Shown piece after piece: positions 1 to 11,800 of a stretch of 64,000 nucleotides of DNA. Numbering within the stretch: position 1 is the first letter of the stretch; every line of letters starts with the position of its first letter. The position numbers were made by a program, and so were the translations under genes. The stretch is from Paratinospora sagittata. Its lineage: Eukaryota; Streptophyta; Magnoliopsida; Ranunculales; Menispermaceae. The notes under the pieces are model-generated. The model made no database searches and was not told where the DNA came from. It saw nothing but the letters and a program-made list of their open reading frames with translations. The stretch lies in NCBI GenBank assembly GCA_035771175.1, contig CM069599.1, forward strand, positions 36,147,707-36,211,706, given 5' to 3'.

Positions 1-88
1 CACAACATCCAACAACCACCCAAGTTCCCAAGTCACCATCCCTCCTATCTCAACTACTCCTACTCCAAACCAAAGCCCCCAAACATAA

Positions 89-2029
89 ACAAATTCTGAT
101 TTGGAAAATTCTGAATCTGAACCTGAAAATCCTCCATCTTCAACTCCTGAAAATCCTCCACCTTCAAGTCCTGTCCAATGTCCGAAACCTGCAATCAATG
201 GTGAGTTTATTGTATATTCTCGGAAGAAGAAGATCCAAGAGGATGTTGAGCAACAAGCACCTCCCAAGCAAAGTCAAGAATCTGACCTGAGTGCAAGAAA
301 TCATGAAATTTCACCAGGTAACACTAGCTCTGAATTCATCACTAGTGAGTCTATTGCTAATGACCTTGACCGTCCCATTGCTTTAAGGAAAGGTAGGAGG
401 TCATGTACCAGTCATCCAATCTACAATTTTGTCTCTTATAAAGGGTTGTCACCTAGCTTCCAAACATTTGTGGCAAATTTGAACAAAGAGCAAATTCCTA
501 ACTCCATTCAAGAAGCCATTTCAATTCCGGAATGGAAGACTGTAGTATGGGAAGAAATGCAAGCACTAAAGAAGAATGGAACTTGGGAGATTTCAGACCT
601 ACCAAGTGGGAAACATCCAGTTGGATGTAAATGGATTTTCACTGTCAAATACAAGGCTGATGGAAGTGTGGACAGATTTAAAGCGCGGCTGGTTGCAAAA
701 GGGCTCACTCAATCCTATGACATTGACTACCAAGAGACGTTTGCTCCAGTAGCCAAATTAAACACCATTCGGGTACTACTATCATTAGCTGCCAATCTTG
801 ACTGGCCTCTCCACCAACTTGATGTGAAGAATGCATTCCTCAATGGAGACCTTACAGAAGAAGTTTATATGGATATTCTTCCCGGCTTTGAAACAAAGGC
901 AACTATGAATAAGGTGTGTAAGCTCAAGAAATCCCTTTATGGACTGAAGCAATCTCCAAGAGCTTGGTTTGACAGATTCAACAAAACAGTGAAGAAGTAT
1001 GGGTACTCTCAGTGTCAAACTGATCACACTTTGTTTATCAAACACTCAACCAAAGGAAAGTTGGCGATTCTCATTGTATATGTAGATGACATCATCTTAA
1101 CAGGTGATGATGAAGATGAATTGATCAAGCTCAAAACCCTACTTGCCAAAGAATTTGAAACCAAGGATCTTGGGAGCCTAAAATATTTCCTTGGAATGGA
1201 AGTAGCCCGGTCAAGCAAGGGAATCTCAGTGTCACAACGGAAGTACGTACTAGATCTACTTAAAGAGACGGGAATGCTTGGGTGCAAACTGGCTGAAACA
1301 CCCATGGATTCAAGCACTAAAATTGGAGCTAATAAGGACAATATTCCAGTGGACAAAGGAAGATATCAAAGACTTGTTGGGAAGCCGATTTATCTCTCAC
1401 ACACCAGACCTGATATTGGGTTCTCGGTTAGTGTAGTCAGTCAATTCATGAATGATCCAACCGAAGAACATATGGAAGCTGTCTATCGGATACTAAGGTA
1501 TCTTAAAATGACACCAGGTAAAGGCTTGTACTTCAAGAAAAACACAAGGAAAGATGTTGAAGTGTTTGTTGATGCTGACTGGGCCGGATCAATAATGGAC
1601 CGAAGGTCAACATCTGGTTATTGTACGTATGTGTGGGGAAACTTAGTAACATGGCGAAGTAAGAAACAACCAGTAGTTTCTCGAAGCAGTGCAGAAGCAG
1701 AGTTCAGAGCTATGGCACTCAGAATTTGTGAGGGAATATGGCTGGAAAGACTAATGAGGGAACTAGGAGTCATCACTTTTGAATCAATGAAGGTATTTTG
1801 TGACAATCAGTCAGCTATTAACATTGCAAAGAATCCAGTACATCATGACAGGACCAAGCATGTGGAGATAGATCGCCACTTCATAAAGGAGAAGATAGAA
1901 AATGGGACAGTTAGTCTGCTATACACACCGACAAGTCAGCAAATAGCAGCTATCCTCACTAAAGCTCTACCAAGGAAGAATTTTGAAGATTTGAGTATCA
2001 AGCTTGGCTTGATTAACATCTACGCCTAG
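89..2029 (+). CDS. copia pol, C-terminal part: reverse transcriptase and RNase H (5' partial)
   Basis: About 640 codons are open between a stop at 86-88 and the TAG at 2027-2029. A low-complexity Pro/Ser-rich linker (about the first 90 residues) is typical of the stretch after copia integrase. It is followed by the copia RT block: [53 protein letters not shown] and the catalytic YVDD motif near 1078-1089. The RNase H block contains VDADWAG, SRSSAEAEFRAM and CDNQSAINIAKNPVHHDRTKH, and the end has LTKALPRKNF. No frameshift is seen. The stop at 86-88 may be a mutation in the linker. There is no cellular role; it encodes the enzyme that copies the element's RNA. Confidence 0.93.
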   Translation, partial: TNSDLENSESEPENPPSSTPENPPPSSPVQCPKPAINGEFIVYSRKKKIQEDVEQQAPPKQSQESDLSARNHEISPGNTSSEFITSESIANDLDRPIALRKGRRSCTSHPIYNFVSYKGLSPSFQTFVANLNKEQIPNSIQEAISIPEWKTVVWEEMQALKKNGTWEISDLPSGKHPVGCKWIFTVKYKADGSVDRFKARLVAKGLTQSYDIDYQETFAPVAKLNTIRVLLSLAANLDWPLHQLDVKNAFLNGDLTEEVYMDILPGFETKATMNKVCKLKKSLYGLKQSPRAWFDRFNKTVKKYGYSQCQTDHTLFIKHSTKGKLAILIVYVDDIILTGDDEDELIKLKTLLAKEFETKDLGSLKYFLGMEVARSSKGISVSQRKYVLDLLKETGMLGCKLAETPMDSSTKIGANKDNIPVDKGRYQRLVGKPIYLSHTRPDIGFSVSVVSQFMNDPTEEHMEAVYRILRYLKMTPGKGLYFKKNTRKDVEVFVDADWAGSIMDRRSTSGYCTYVWGNLVTWRSKKQPVVSRSSAEAEFRAMALRICEGIWLERLMRELGVITFESMKVFCDNQSAINIAKNPVHHDRTKHVEIDRHFIKEKIENGTVSLLYTPTSQQIAAILTKALPRKNFEDLSIKLGLINIYA

Positions 2030-2041
2030 CTTGAGGGGGAG

Positions 2042-2336
2042 TGTTGAAATACCCTATCCCTGATTTTCAGGGATACAACTGCTGATTTTCAGGGATACAG
2101 CTGCAACAATCAGTTTCCTTTACTAGTTGTCTACATTAATTTAGGAATAAAGAGATTTTGGAAATTCCTGATATCTCTATTAGTTTGTTTCCTATTTTAC
2201 TAGTTTCCTGATTTTTAGTACTTAGTATCTTGTTACCAAATATAGTGAAAGGAATGTTTCTTCCTTCCATTATATATTCAGACTGTACAGTGATCATGAA
2301 AATATATGAGAATTATTTTCTTCTCTAAAATCAACA
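2042..2336 (+). repeat. 3' LTR of the copia element at the left edge
   Basis: It starts with TGTTG directly after the polypurine tract GAGGGGGAG and ends with CAACA, a perfect 5-bp inverted terminal repeat. The length is 295 bp, normal for copia. No second copy is in the window, because the 5' LTR lies upstream. Confidence 0.85.
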
Positions 2337-2803
2337 AGAAGTGTGTGGCGTTCTGCTATAAAAGTGGGAGACAGGTTTGTCTTGACTTGTAGAAATGAAA
2401 AAGAGGGATGGGTATGACGTAACTTGAGTTGGTTTCCACACCATATATCTTTGATGTTGTGACTATTCTTAATTTGAGGTGATTGTGACGAAGAATATCT
2501 TGCATTGAAGATGAGATGCTCTTCTAAGGATACTAAAGGTTGATTATTGATCCAATCCAACATCCCACATGTTGCCTTTAAGCCCATGAATGCTCTCGAT
2601 GACCTCAACCACCAGTAATTGTTTTTGTTGTTATTTATTTTGTTTCTGGCAAAAAGGAATGTATTCTTCCTCTTACAAAAACAAAGGAGCCCTACAATGT
2701 TTCCTGGCACTGAAGATATAACCTTTTTGCTTGCTGTTTTTTTTTGCCATGTTGCTTCATGTTTCTTTACTACACATTTTATCCAGTTTAGTGATGCATT
2801 CAG
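2337..2803 (+). other. Intron sequence between copia LTR and first visible Ca2+-ATPase exon
   Basis: No exon of the ATPase (for example the segment with the TGES motif) was found here, so the preceding exon must lie upstream of the retrotransposon, outside the window. A 138-codon open frame on the - strand runs into the LTR and shows no family resemblance. The stretch ends in a pyrimidine-rich acceptor, TTCAG, at 2803. Confidence 0.6.
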
Positions 2804-5800
2804 GTAACTAGTGTCGGAATCAATACCGAATGGGGATTGTTGATGGCCTCTATTACAGTTGATGCTGGCGAAGAGACCCCTTTACAGGTTTAGCATTATG
2901 AGAAACTCTGCTTTCTATGTGCTTATAATGAATGTGACTGATCCTAGGTTGCCATTCATGCATGATCTATAGATTCGCTTGAATGGTTTTGCTGCTCTTG
3001 TCGGCATAATTGGACTTTTAGTAGCTGTTACTGTGCTGGTTTTGCATTTAATCAGGTAACATGATGCTGAACAGATGAATTCTTGGCTAATGTTTATCAT
3101 CTTAGTCCATTTTAGATTTTTATACTACTTTTTTTTCCCTTTGGAATCCTCCTAGGTACTTTACTGGCAATACAATAGATCAAAATGGACAAGTTCAGTT
3201 TCAGAAGGGAAGGACTGGTGTCATCGATGCAGTAGTTGGAGTCATTCAAATTGTCACTGTTGCGGTTTGTACAATTGTCTTTCGTATCTGTTATACACCT
3301 TATATTTCACAAACTATGATAAGCAATAGATGTTGGTGATGACTGGCATATATGAACTATTTAGGTTAGTATGGTGATTGTTGCCGTTCCTGAAGAGCTT
3401 CCTTTGGCAGTTACCTTGATGTATGTATATTTTCATCTAATTCACTTTCCCTGGATGGCTAATGGACACATTCTGCCTCTTTATTATTTCTAAATGTTAT
3501 TTCCACTTGTACCAATCTGATACAGCCTTGCATGCTCAATGCAAAAGATGATGGCTGACAAGGCATTGGTATGCATCTTATCAAGTCATTTTGCTACTTT
3601 GTTGTAAGTTAGTACAATTTATGGTGGTTTAACATAGTGGATGTACAGCTGCGTAGGCTCTCAGCCTGTGAAGCTATGGGATCTACTACAACAATTTGCG
3701 GTGATAAGACTGGAACATTGACCTTGAATCAGGTGGGTTGGTGTCAGATACAGCACTACAATATGTGCTCCATTGGATGAATCCGGTGTCTGGTCTATTA
3801 GTTGATAAGGATAAACTTCCATGGTTTCTCGAGAGGTGTGCAATATTGATCTGAACAGAACTTTCGTGTGTGTGTTGGGGGGGGGGGGGGGGGGGGGGGG
3901 GGTTGGGTTAAATGCTAATAGGATGGTTAAAGCAAATACACTGTATGGATGGAGTAGAGCAAAGGTAGTTGAGGAAGCACCTGAATAAAAGTTAAATGGA
4001 GGGCTTTACTTTCTGTGGCCATAGCACTCTTATTGCTGGTTAATCATTGTAAACCCTACCAATCACCTTCTTACACTGAATGCCCTAGAACTGCTTAGTG
4101 CTAAACAACAGGAAAAAAAAAAAAAACCTGTCAAAAAAAACAGAAAAAAATTAACTGAAACCAAAGAAGTCGAATAAACTGTGTAATTTTGGATTAATAT
4201 ACGTAAATGAAGTTTCTTTGCTACTTCGGTAGATCATATCTGAGTTTTTCTTGGTTCAGTGGTTTAATTAGTTAAATTTACTCCCCATTGCATGCAGATG
4301 ACTGTAGTTGAGGCATATATTGGTGGAAACAAGATAGATCAAGTGGATAAGGCCAAGTCATTTTCACCTGCTGTGTGCTCTTTGCTTGTTGAAGGCATCG
4401 CACAGAACACCACTGGAAGTGTTTTCACACCTAATGTAAGTTGAACTTGAATTTTACACGATTAGATGAATGAATGAGAAAGAGCTTTATCTCATCTATC
4501 ATGCCATTTGACAACAGTACCATAATTAATTTTTTTTTGTCCTGAGACTACAAATATCGGTCACTCTTCATGCATTTTGTCAACACTCTTGTTCATAGTA
4601 TTGTATGGTCCTCAAACTGTAATCATTGGTCAAGATAAAGGTTTGTTGGTCACTTTACTATTGTTCAGATATGGGGATTCAAACCAGATGGAACTTTTAG
4701 ATCCAAAATCAACCCGGGATTAAGTGAAGTGATTCAAATAGGCATAGGTCAACCAAAAGGTATTCCCATAGCAATTGGGATTTTGGATTTTTTTTTTAAA
4801 AGGAAACTAAAAGATAATATATATAAATATGGGTAAAAAGAGATACAATGCAGTACACCGAGATACATACATCAACACAACCAAATCTTAATCTGATACA
4901 AAAAGAGCATAGTTAGTTCATAGAATCAGTTATTAGATATAAAAAAGAGCATCCCATACTACTCAACTCAACTAAGCCTTTTCTGAACTACATGGAACCG
5001 GCTACATGAATCCGCTTCCTCCACTCCACTCTATCATAAAAAATGAAGTGTGTAGCACTAGAATCATGTTTTATGGTTCATTTTCATTGCCTTAATGATA
5101 TACCTGATACTTTCATTATTTGAGTTGATCCAGACCTGAAAATGTGAAAATTAATTTCAGTTTCATGAATTGTAGAATAATTTTCATTTACCTTGTTTTT
5201 CATTTTCCCATTTTTAATTTACCCGCACATGGTTGTGGTAAGATGTTAATGTTGAGAAAGGAAGCCTCCTATCACATGCCCAATCAGCTGATAGTTTATA
5301 CAGAATTTTCTTGATTTCTGGAAAATTTGCCTTCCAAAGACTTCAATTCACATGTATATTTCATGACAAAAACTTGTTCATTGAAATTTCATCCTTAGGT
5401 CAAATGAAAAACCAAATTTTGGAAATCATGACCCCTAAACAACAAACAATTCACTCAATTACTCGGAGTTGGTTAATGGATCTTGTTTGATCATTCTTTT
5501 CTATGTAGGGCTTACATTTTGTTACTAATAAACATGTCTTTCGCTGCCTCATCTAGTGATATTCTTTTTTTTTTGGGTCCTTGAACCAACTTTAATTTGC
5601 GCTACCTCACTGATTCTCATTGTTGCAGTGACCAGTTTCATTTTTCATGGCCAAACAACTTCAACTTTCCCTTAATTTATCACAATTGATGGTATACTTG
5701 GGCTAATATAAATACCCAAGTTAACTCAACAAAGCCTTTTCCCAACTACATGAATTTGCTTCTTCCACCCCACTCTCTCAAGGGCTAAGTTGACATTTAC

Positions 5801-8800
5801 ATTATAAGTGCTTATATCTTTCTTCATTAACTTTATTCATATTGTTTCTGGCCTTTGTCAGCCTTATCACTACCATGAATTGTTAATAAAGCACTCTTCC
5901 TAACTACCCATACAATTGGGGCACTCCTACCATTTCTCAAATATATTCATTTCTAATTTTATGTTTTCAATGTTTTACCATATATCCATCTTAACATTTA
6001 ATTTTCCATTAAATTTAATTTGTTTATGTGTTCTTTCTTTATTTCCCAACATTCTATCTTGTAAAGCATGGTTAGCTTAATAGCAATCTTGTAAAATTTT
6101 CTTCTCAACTTCAACAAGATTCCATCAATTAGAGGCACTCATTGACTTAACCCATCAAGCTTTAATTGTAGTTCACATCCTCTTTTTTTTTCCTCCTCTT
6201 GATAAATAATTGATCCCAAATACCTAAAGTCTTCCCTCCTTCTTATCTCCCAGCTTTCATTCTTCACTATCTCTTCATTTGCATTTCTACTTCCACTAAA
6301 GTTGTATATAATGTATTCAATCTTACTCTTAATAATCATGAATTTTTTAGATTCTAAAGTCTCTCTCAAAAACTCTAATTTAGTCTTTACTCATGATTTT
6401 AGTTTTATCAATTAGTACTACATGATCAATAAATAATATACATCATAGAATATCTTCTTAAATGTTCAATCTTGAACCCTTTAGATTCAAGATTTCAATC
6501 TTAATCATTTTCTTCATCTATATTTCTACTTCTAAAATTATATTTATTATTTAATGAATTCAAACTTGGTCCTTGTAATTTTGAACCCTTTAGATTTCTA
6601 AATTCTCTCTCCAAATCTTTGATTTAGCATTTCCTCATTTAGTTTCATCAATTAATATAGCACTCTATCATCAACAAATAGCATACATGATGGGATATTT
6701 TCTTAAATATGCTTAATTAACTCATAACTAGTGGAAAAAGATAAAGATAAGGACTTAAGGTCAATTGTTGGTGTAAGATTGCTATAATTGGGAACTCATT
6801 AGTTTCTCTTAGTATTATTTTCACTATGGTTATCACTCCATCATACATATCCTTTATCAAGTCATATATCTATATGTAATTTTTTTTTCTCAAAATCTAC
6901 CATATTATTTCTCTATGTACCCTATCAATTGGTTTAAATGAGTTTTGGTCTGCGTGCGTACGTGCGTGCGCACGTGTGTTTCATTATTTCTTATAATTGC
7001 CTTCATCTATTGTATGTTTATAATTTGAAATATTTGGAACTTAAATGTAGTCTAGATTGTTAGTTTCATGCAAGGTAATTAAAGGCGTACTTAAGGCGAT
7101 GAAGAGCCCTAGCGCCTGAGGGCAATGTGAGGCGCATGCCCGAGTAAAGTAAGACACAAAATTCTTAAAAAACTTTATTATATATAATTTTTTGGTAAAA
7201 AAATTTAAAGAAGATAAAGATCAATAAAAAGTTTTAAAATTTTCTAATCATACATCATAATAGCACTAATGTTTCTATTTTATAGTTGTTATTAATATTA
7301 TGTTTATTTCTTTTGATATTTAAAATTGAATTGAAGAAAGAATCACAAAAGCAAAGAAGAACAAGTAGCAACTTTGACGTCTTTGTAACAACTATTTCTT
7401 ACTGTTGCTATAAAAGTGTAACACAAGTTTCCTTTAATGTTTTATATTTTATATTGTGTATTATGTATATTCATTCAAAAAAAGAGAAAAAACTATATAA
7501 TACAATATTTATTTCATAATTAAATATATATTTTTTTTAAATGAGGAGCAAGAAAGTGAGGCGCATGGTTGAGGCACACTAAGACGTACCTGAGGCACCC
7601 TAAGGTGCACACCTAAGTTATGCATCCTACCTATCAGTATTGAGACACAACATGTGCACGTAGCCTCAAGGCGAGCCAGAGGTGCACTAAGGCATACACC
7701 TTGATAACACAAACATGAAACCTATTTGTAAACAAATACTATCAAGGAATTTTCACATTGCAAAAGCTCTTCTTTTTTCAGAACCATAGCAAATGTTTCC
7801 TTTAGTCCAGAAAAGACTCTTCACTGAAGTGCACAAAGCCATGGTATTTAGATGCCCACTTAGTTACTCATCTTCACTAGATATTCTCTAATTAAATAAT
7901 TGTAACACGTTTTTATAGGCCAACTTATTTGATGTTGAGCATTGTACATATAGTGGCTAATTGGTGCAATGTTTTGCTGTTCCTATTTAATATCCAAGTC
8001 CAATCAACAAATATATTGTGCTTTGTTTTTTCTTGTTATTTCTAATGTTTTAAGCTTGTACGTTATGGTTGCCTCTGTTACCAAGTTATGAAGTGGGATT
8101 TTAATGCCACGTGGACAGGAAGGTGGTGTAGAGGTTTCTGGATCACCAACAGAGAAGGCCATCCTCTCTTTGGGGGTGAAGGTGTATTTTTTGACTTTAC
8201 ACAAGTAGACAATTTCTATACATGCTCATGTTTTAGAGCTTACTTCAGTTATATGGATGATTTTGCAGCTTGGAATGAGGTTTAACAATGTAAGATCGCA
8301 ATCTAAAGTTCTTCACTTTTTCCCTTTCAACTCAGAGAAAAAACGAGGTGGTGTAGCACTGCAATTGGTAAGTGAATTGGTTTTGAATAACAAATAAACT
8401 TGCCCCTTAACTACATGATATTTATGTCATCATTAATATTAAATCTAGTTACTAATTGTTAAAATTGAAGAGTGGATCCTAGCACAACAATGTGTTGCTC
8501 CACTTTGACTAGAAGGTAATGGATTTGAATCTAAAAACATTGTCAACAAAGTTAGGGTAAGGTTGTCTATACTGACCATGCCCAAACTCTGCAGTCTGCA
8601 GTTGTGGGAGACTTGTACATTGGATTGCCCTGCACTCTGCCCTTTTTTTCACTAATCAATAACCTTAAGCCAGTGGTCTTATTATTATAGTCTAGCAATC
8701 AAAAAAATTATGGGCTGCACTTGTCATTAACTAAATTATAAGATATTGGGAGTAAGCTATGAAGTGGCCAAAATTTTGGATTTTTTCATTTTTCAAGTTC

Positions 8801-11800
8801 CAATAAATTCAAAGTTTGATTTTTGGAGATAAAAAGCCCAAAGAATAGGAAACTAAATAGAAAAAATTGATGAGGGGATAAATAGTTCTTATTTTTTTTT
8901 GAGAGGAAACAAAGGATATATTGGATTATATATAAGAAAAATTTACATACTATGTTCACCAGAGGTGATGTCTAAATTAACTCCTCTAACCCACTTTCGA
9001 GTTCCCACTATCTAAATATTTGCATACATCTCACAATGTCAAATCATCTTAAACATACACATCTCTACCCACATACATACAATTTTTCCAGTTCAGTAAC
9101 CAATCTGATATCGAAAAACCCCTGCCCAACTTTGAAGCGAAAACCCATGTACTAACAATGAGTTTGATATCTTGCCAAATCTGGCTCACAGAATTAGCTC
9201 CATCATGAAAAACCCTATTATTACGTTCAATCCATAATAACCATATTGTTGCATAGAATGCAATCATACCAATCCCCCTTTCCTCAGCCAACAGGGACGG
9301 GATATGGTTCAAGGATAGAGCATCCTCCACCTGACTAGGGGGGGTTAACTTAAAACCTAAAAAGGAGCACCATTCCCCCAAAATTTTACCAGAATACTCA
9401 CAATGGAAGATGTGATCAATGCTTTCACCGTGACGATGACAGAGCATACAACAATGTGGGGACAAACATATATTGGGGAGCTGACGTTGCATCATCTTTG
9501 TCGTATTAATTCACCTATGAGCCAAGGCCCACACAAATACTTTTACCATGGAAGGTATATGTGCCTGCCTAATGTGAGTATAGCAAGTAGATACGGTCAG
9601 CTTTCTTTTGTTGGTGGGAGAAGGAGGGTGCGATCCACTTATAGATGCCCGTGGAAGTTTATTTCATCTCTGGTGCAGCAATTTTCATCACACCTAGCAT
9701 ATTGTGTTGCTAATGGACGCGTGTTCATGTTCTGGGAGGACAGGTGGCTGGACAACTCTCCACTGGCGACCACATTTCCACATCTCTACCGACTCTCCTC
9801 TCTTCATAACCAACCTATATCCTCCTTTGTTGACCAAACCGTTTCCCTACCCTCATCTAACTTGGCCTAGAACCTTCATTTCCCTAGATCATTATCGGAT
9901 CGAGAAACCTTGGAAGTAGGAGACCTACTTATAAAATCCAAAATGTCACCTTTACTTCTGAACAGGATAGGATAATCTGGACAATTGATCCGTCCAAGGC
10001 TTATTCATGTCAATCATTCTTTACTCGACTAATTGATGCACGACACTTCCCTCCTTTCCCTCCCTCTACTCACATTGGTCAGGCACATGGACCCTCTAAG
10101 GTAAAAGTATTTGTGGGCCTTGACTCATAAGAGAATTAATTCGGCTAATATGATGTAACATCGGCTACCCAATATGTGTTTATCCCCCCATTGCTGCATG
10201 TTCTGTCATCGCCAAGGAGAAAACATTGATCACATATTCTTCCAATGTGAGTTTTCTAGTAAAATTTGGAGGGTATGGTGCACTTTATCTGGTAATAGGT
10301 TCATCCCCCCCAGTCAGGTGGAGGAAGCTCTATCCTTAAACCATATCTCGTCCTTGTCGATTGAGGAACGGGGAATAGGTATGATTGTTGTCTATGCAAC
10401 ATTATGGTTGTTGTGGCTTGAACGCAATAACAGGGTATTTCATGATCGGGCTAAATCTGCAAGTCATATTTGGGAGGATATCAAGCTAAATGCGAGTACA
10501 TGGGTCTTTGCTTCGAAGTTTGGAAAAGGGTTTTCAATCTCGAATTGGTTATTGAACTAGAACAATTGTATGTGTGTGGGTAGGGATGTCTAAGATTTAA
10601 TTTTCTTTGACTTTGTAAACTTTTTGCAACTGTTTCGATAGTATTGAAGCTAGCTTAGGGAGTAGTTATTTTAGATATCACCTCTGGTGAACATAGTTTG
10701 TACAGTCTTCTTATATTAAATAAATATATCCTTTGTTTCCTCAAAAAAATAAAATAAAAATGAGTATAGCAAGGAAATGGGGGAAGATGAGGTGCATCAA
10801 TAAGTCGTGAAAAGAATGACTTACATGAGTAGGCTTTAGATGAATCAGTGAACCAGATTATCCTATCATGTTCATGGGAAATAGAGACATTTTGGATTTT
10901 ATTCAGAAGGGAGTCAATTTCCAAAATTTCTCGCCCCGATAAGGCGTAGGGAAATGAAGGTTCCAGGTCAAGTTAGATGAGGATGAGGGTAAGGTTTGGT
11001 CAAAGAATGAGGCTATGGGTCGGCTGTGAAGGGAGGACAATCGATAAAGATGTGGAAAAGTGGTCGCCAGTGGAGAATTATCTAGCCACCTGTCCTCCCA
11101 GAATCGAAATGCCTGCCCATTTCCGACACAAAATGCTAAATGTGGTGAAAATTGTTGTACCAGAGAAGAAATAAACTTCCATGGACATCTGTAGGTGGAT
11201 CTCACCCTCCTCCTCGTACCATCAAAATATAGCTGCCCATAACGACTAGGAATCACCTTTGCCCAAAAGGAGTTTGGTTCCTGTATCATCCTCCACAACC
11301 ATTTGCTACAAAGAACAACAATGCATAGATTCAAGTTCCCAATTTCTAGCCTTCCTTTCTCTACTGGTCTTTGCACCACCTCCCATTTAATCAACCGAGA
11401 CGTCCCACTCTTGAGGTTGCCACCCCAAAAGAAATTTTTAATTATTTTCTCAATCCAGACTGCTACTGATGCTCGAAGCTTAAAAATAGACATGTAATAC
11501 GAGGGGAGAGCCATTAAGACAGATCAAACTAAAGCAAGTCTACCTCCTTTGGATAGGAAGGCACATTTCCTCCCATCCAATCTTTTAGATATCTTAGCCA
11601 TAATCGATTCCCAAAACCTTTGAGATAATGGATTGCCACCAAGTGGCAGTCCTAAGTATTTTATAGGACACAATCGCACTGAGCATCCCACCCTATTTGC
11701 AAGGTGATTGAGCACCTCTGAGTTCATGTTAATACCCACCATCTGACTTTTAAACAAGTTTACCCTCAAACCAGACAACGAACTAAAGCAGTGGAGAATC

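Larger units (their letters stand above)
1..2336 (+). mobile_element. Ty1/copia retrotransposon, 3' half (reverse transcriptase, RNase H, 3' LTR)
   Basis: The element enters from the left edge of the window. It consists of an open pol 3' region, a polypurine tract (2033-2041) and a 295-bp 3' LTR (2042-2336) bounded by TGTTG and CAACA. The 5' LTR, gag, protease and integrase core would lie upstream of the window. The insertion lies upstream of the first Ca2+-ATPase exon seen here, on the same strand, so it is probably in an intron of that gene. Long open coding capacity suggests a fairly young insertion. The LTR limits follow from the perfect 5-bp terminal inverted repeat and the adjoining polypurine tract. 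Confidence 0.92.
4436..8118 (+). other. Long Ca2+-ATPase intron filled with RTE LINE debris and dispersed repeats
   Basis: The intron contains an RTE 3'-end fragment near 4965-5040, a larger RTE fragment on the - strand (5690-6960), an alternating CG/GT stretch near 6948-6978, and a dispersed repeat flanked by GGCG-rich ends (7070-7712). No other gene was recognised. Confidence 0.6.

Noticed and set aside
2294..2710. 138-codon open frame on the - strand
   Set aside because: It overlaps the copia LTR and intron, has no recognisable motif and is antisense to the ATPase gene.
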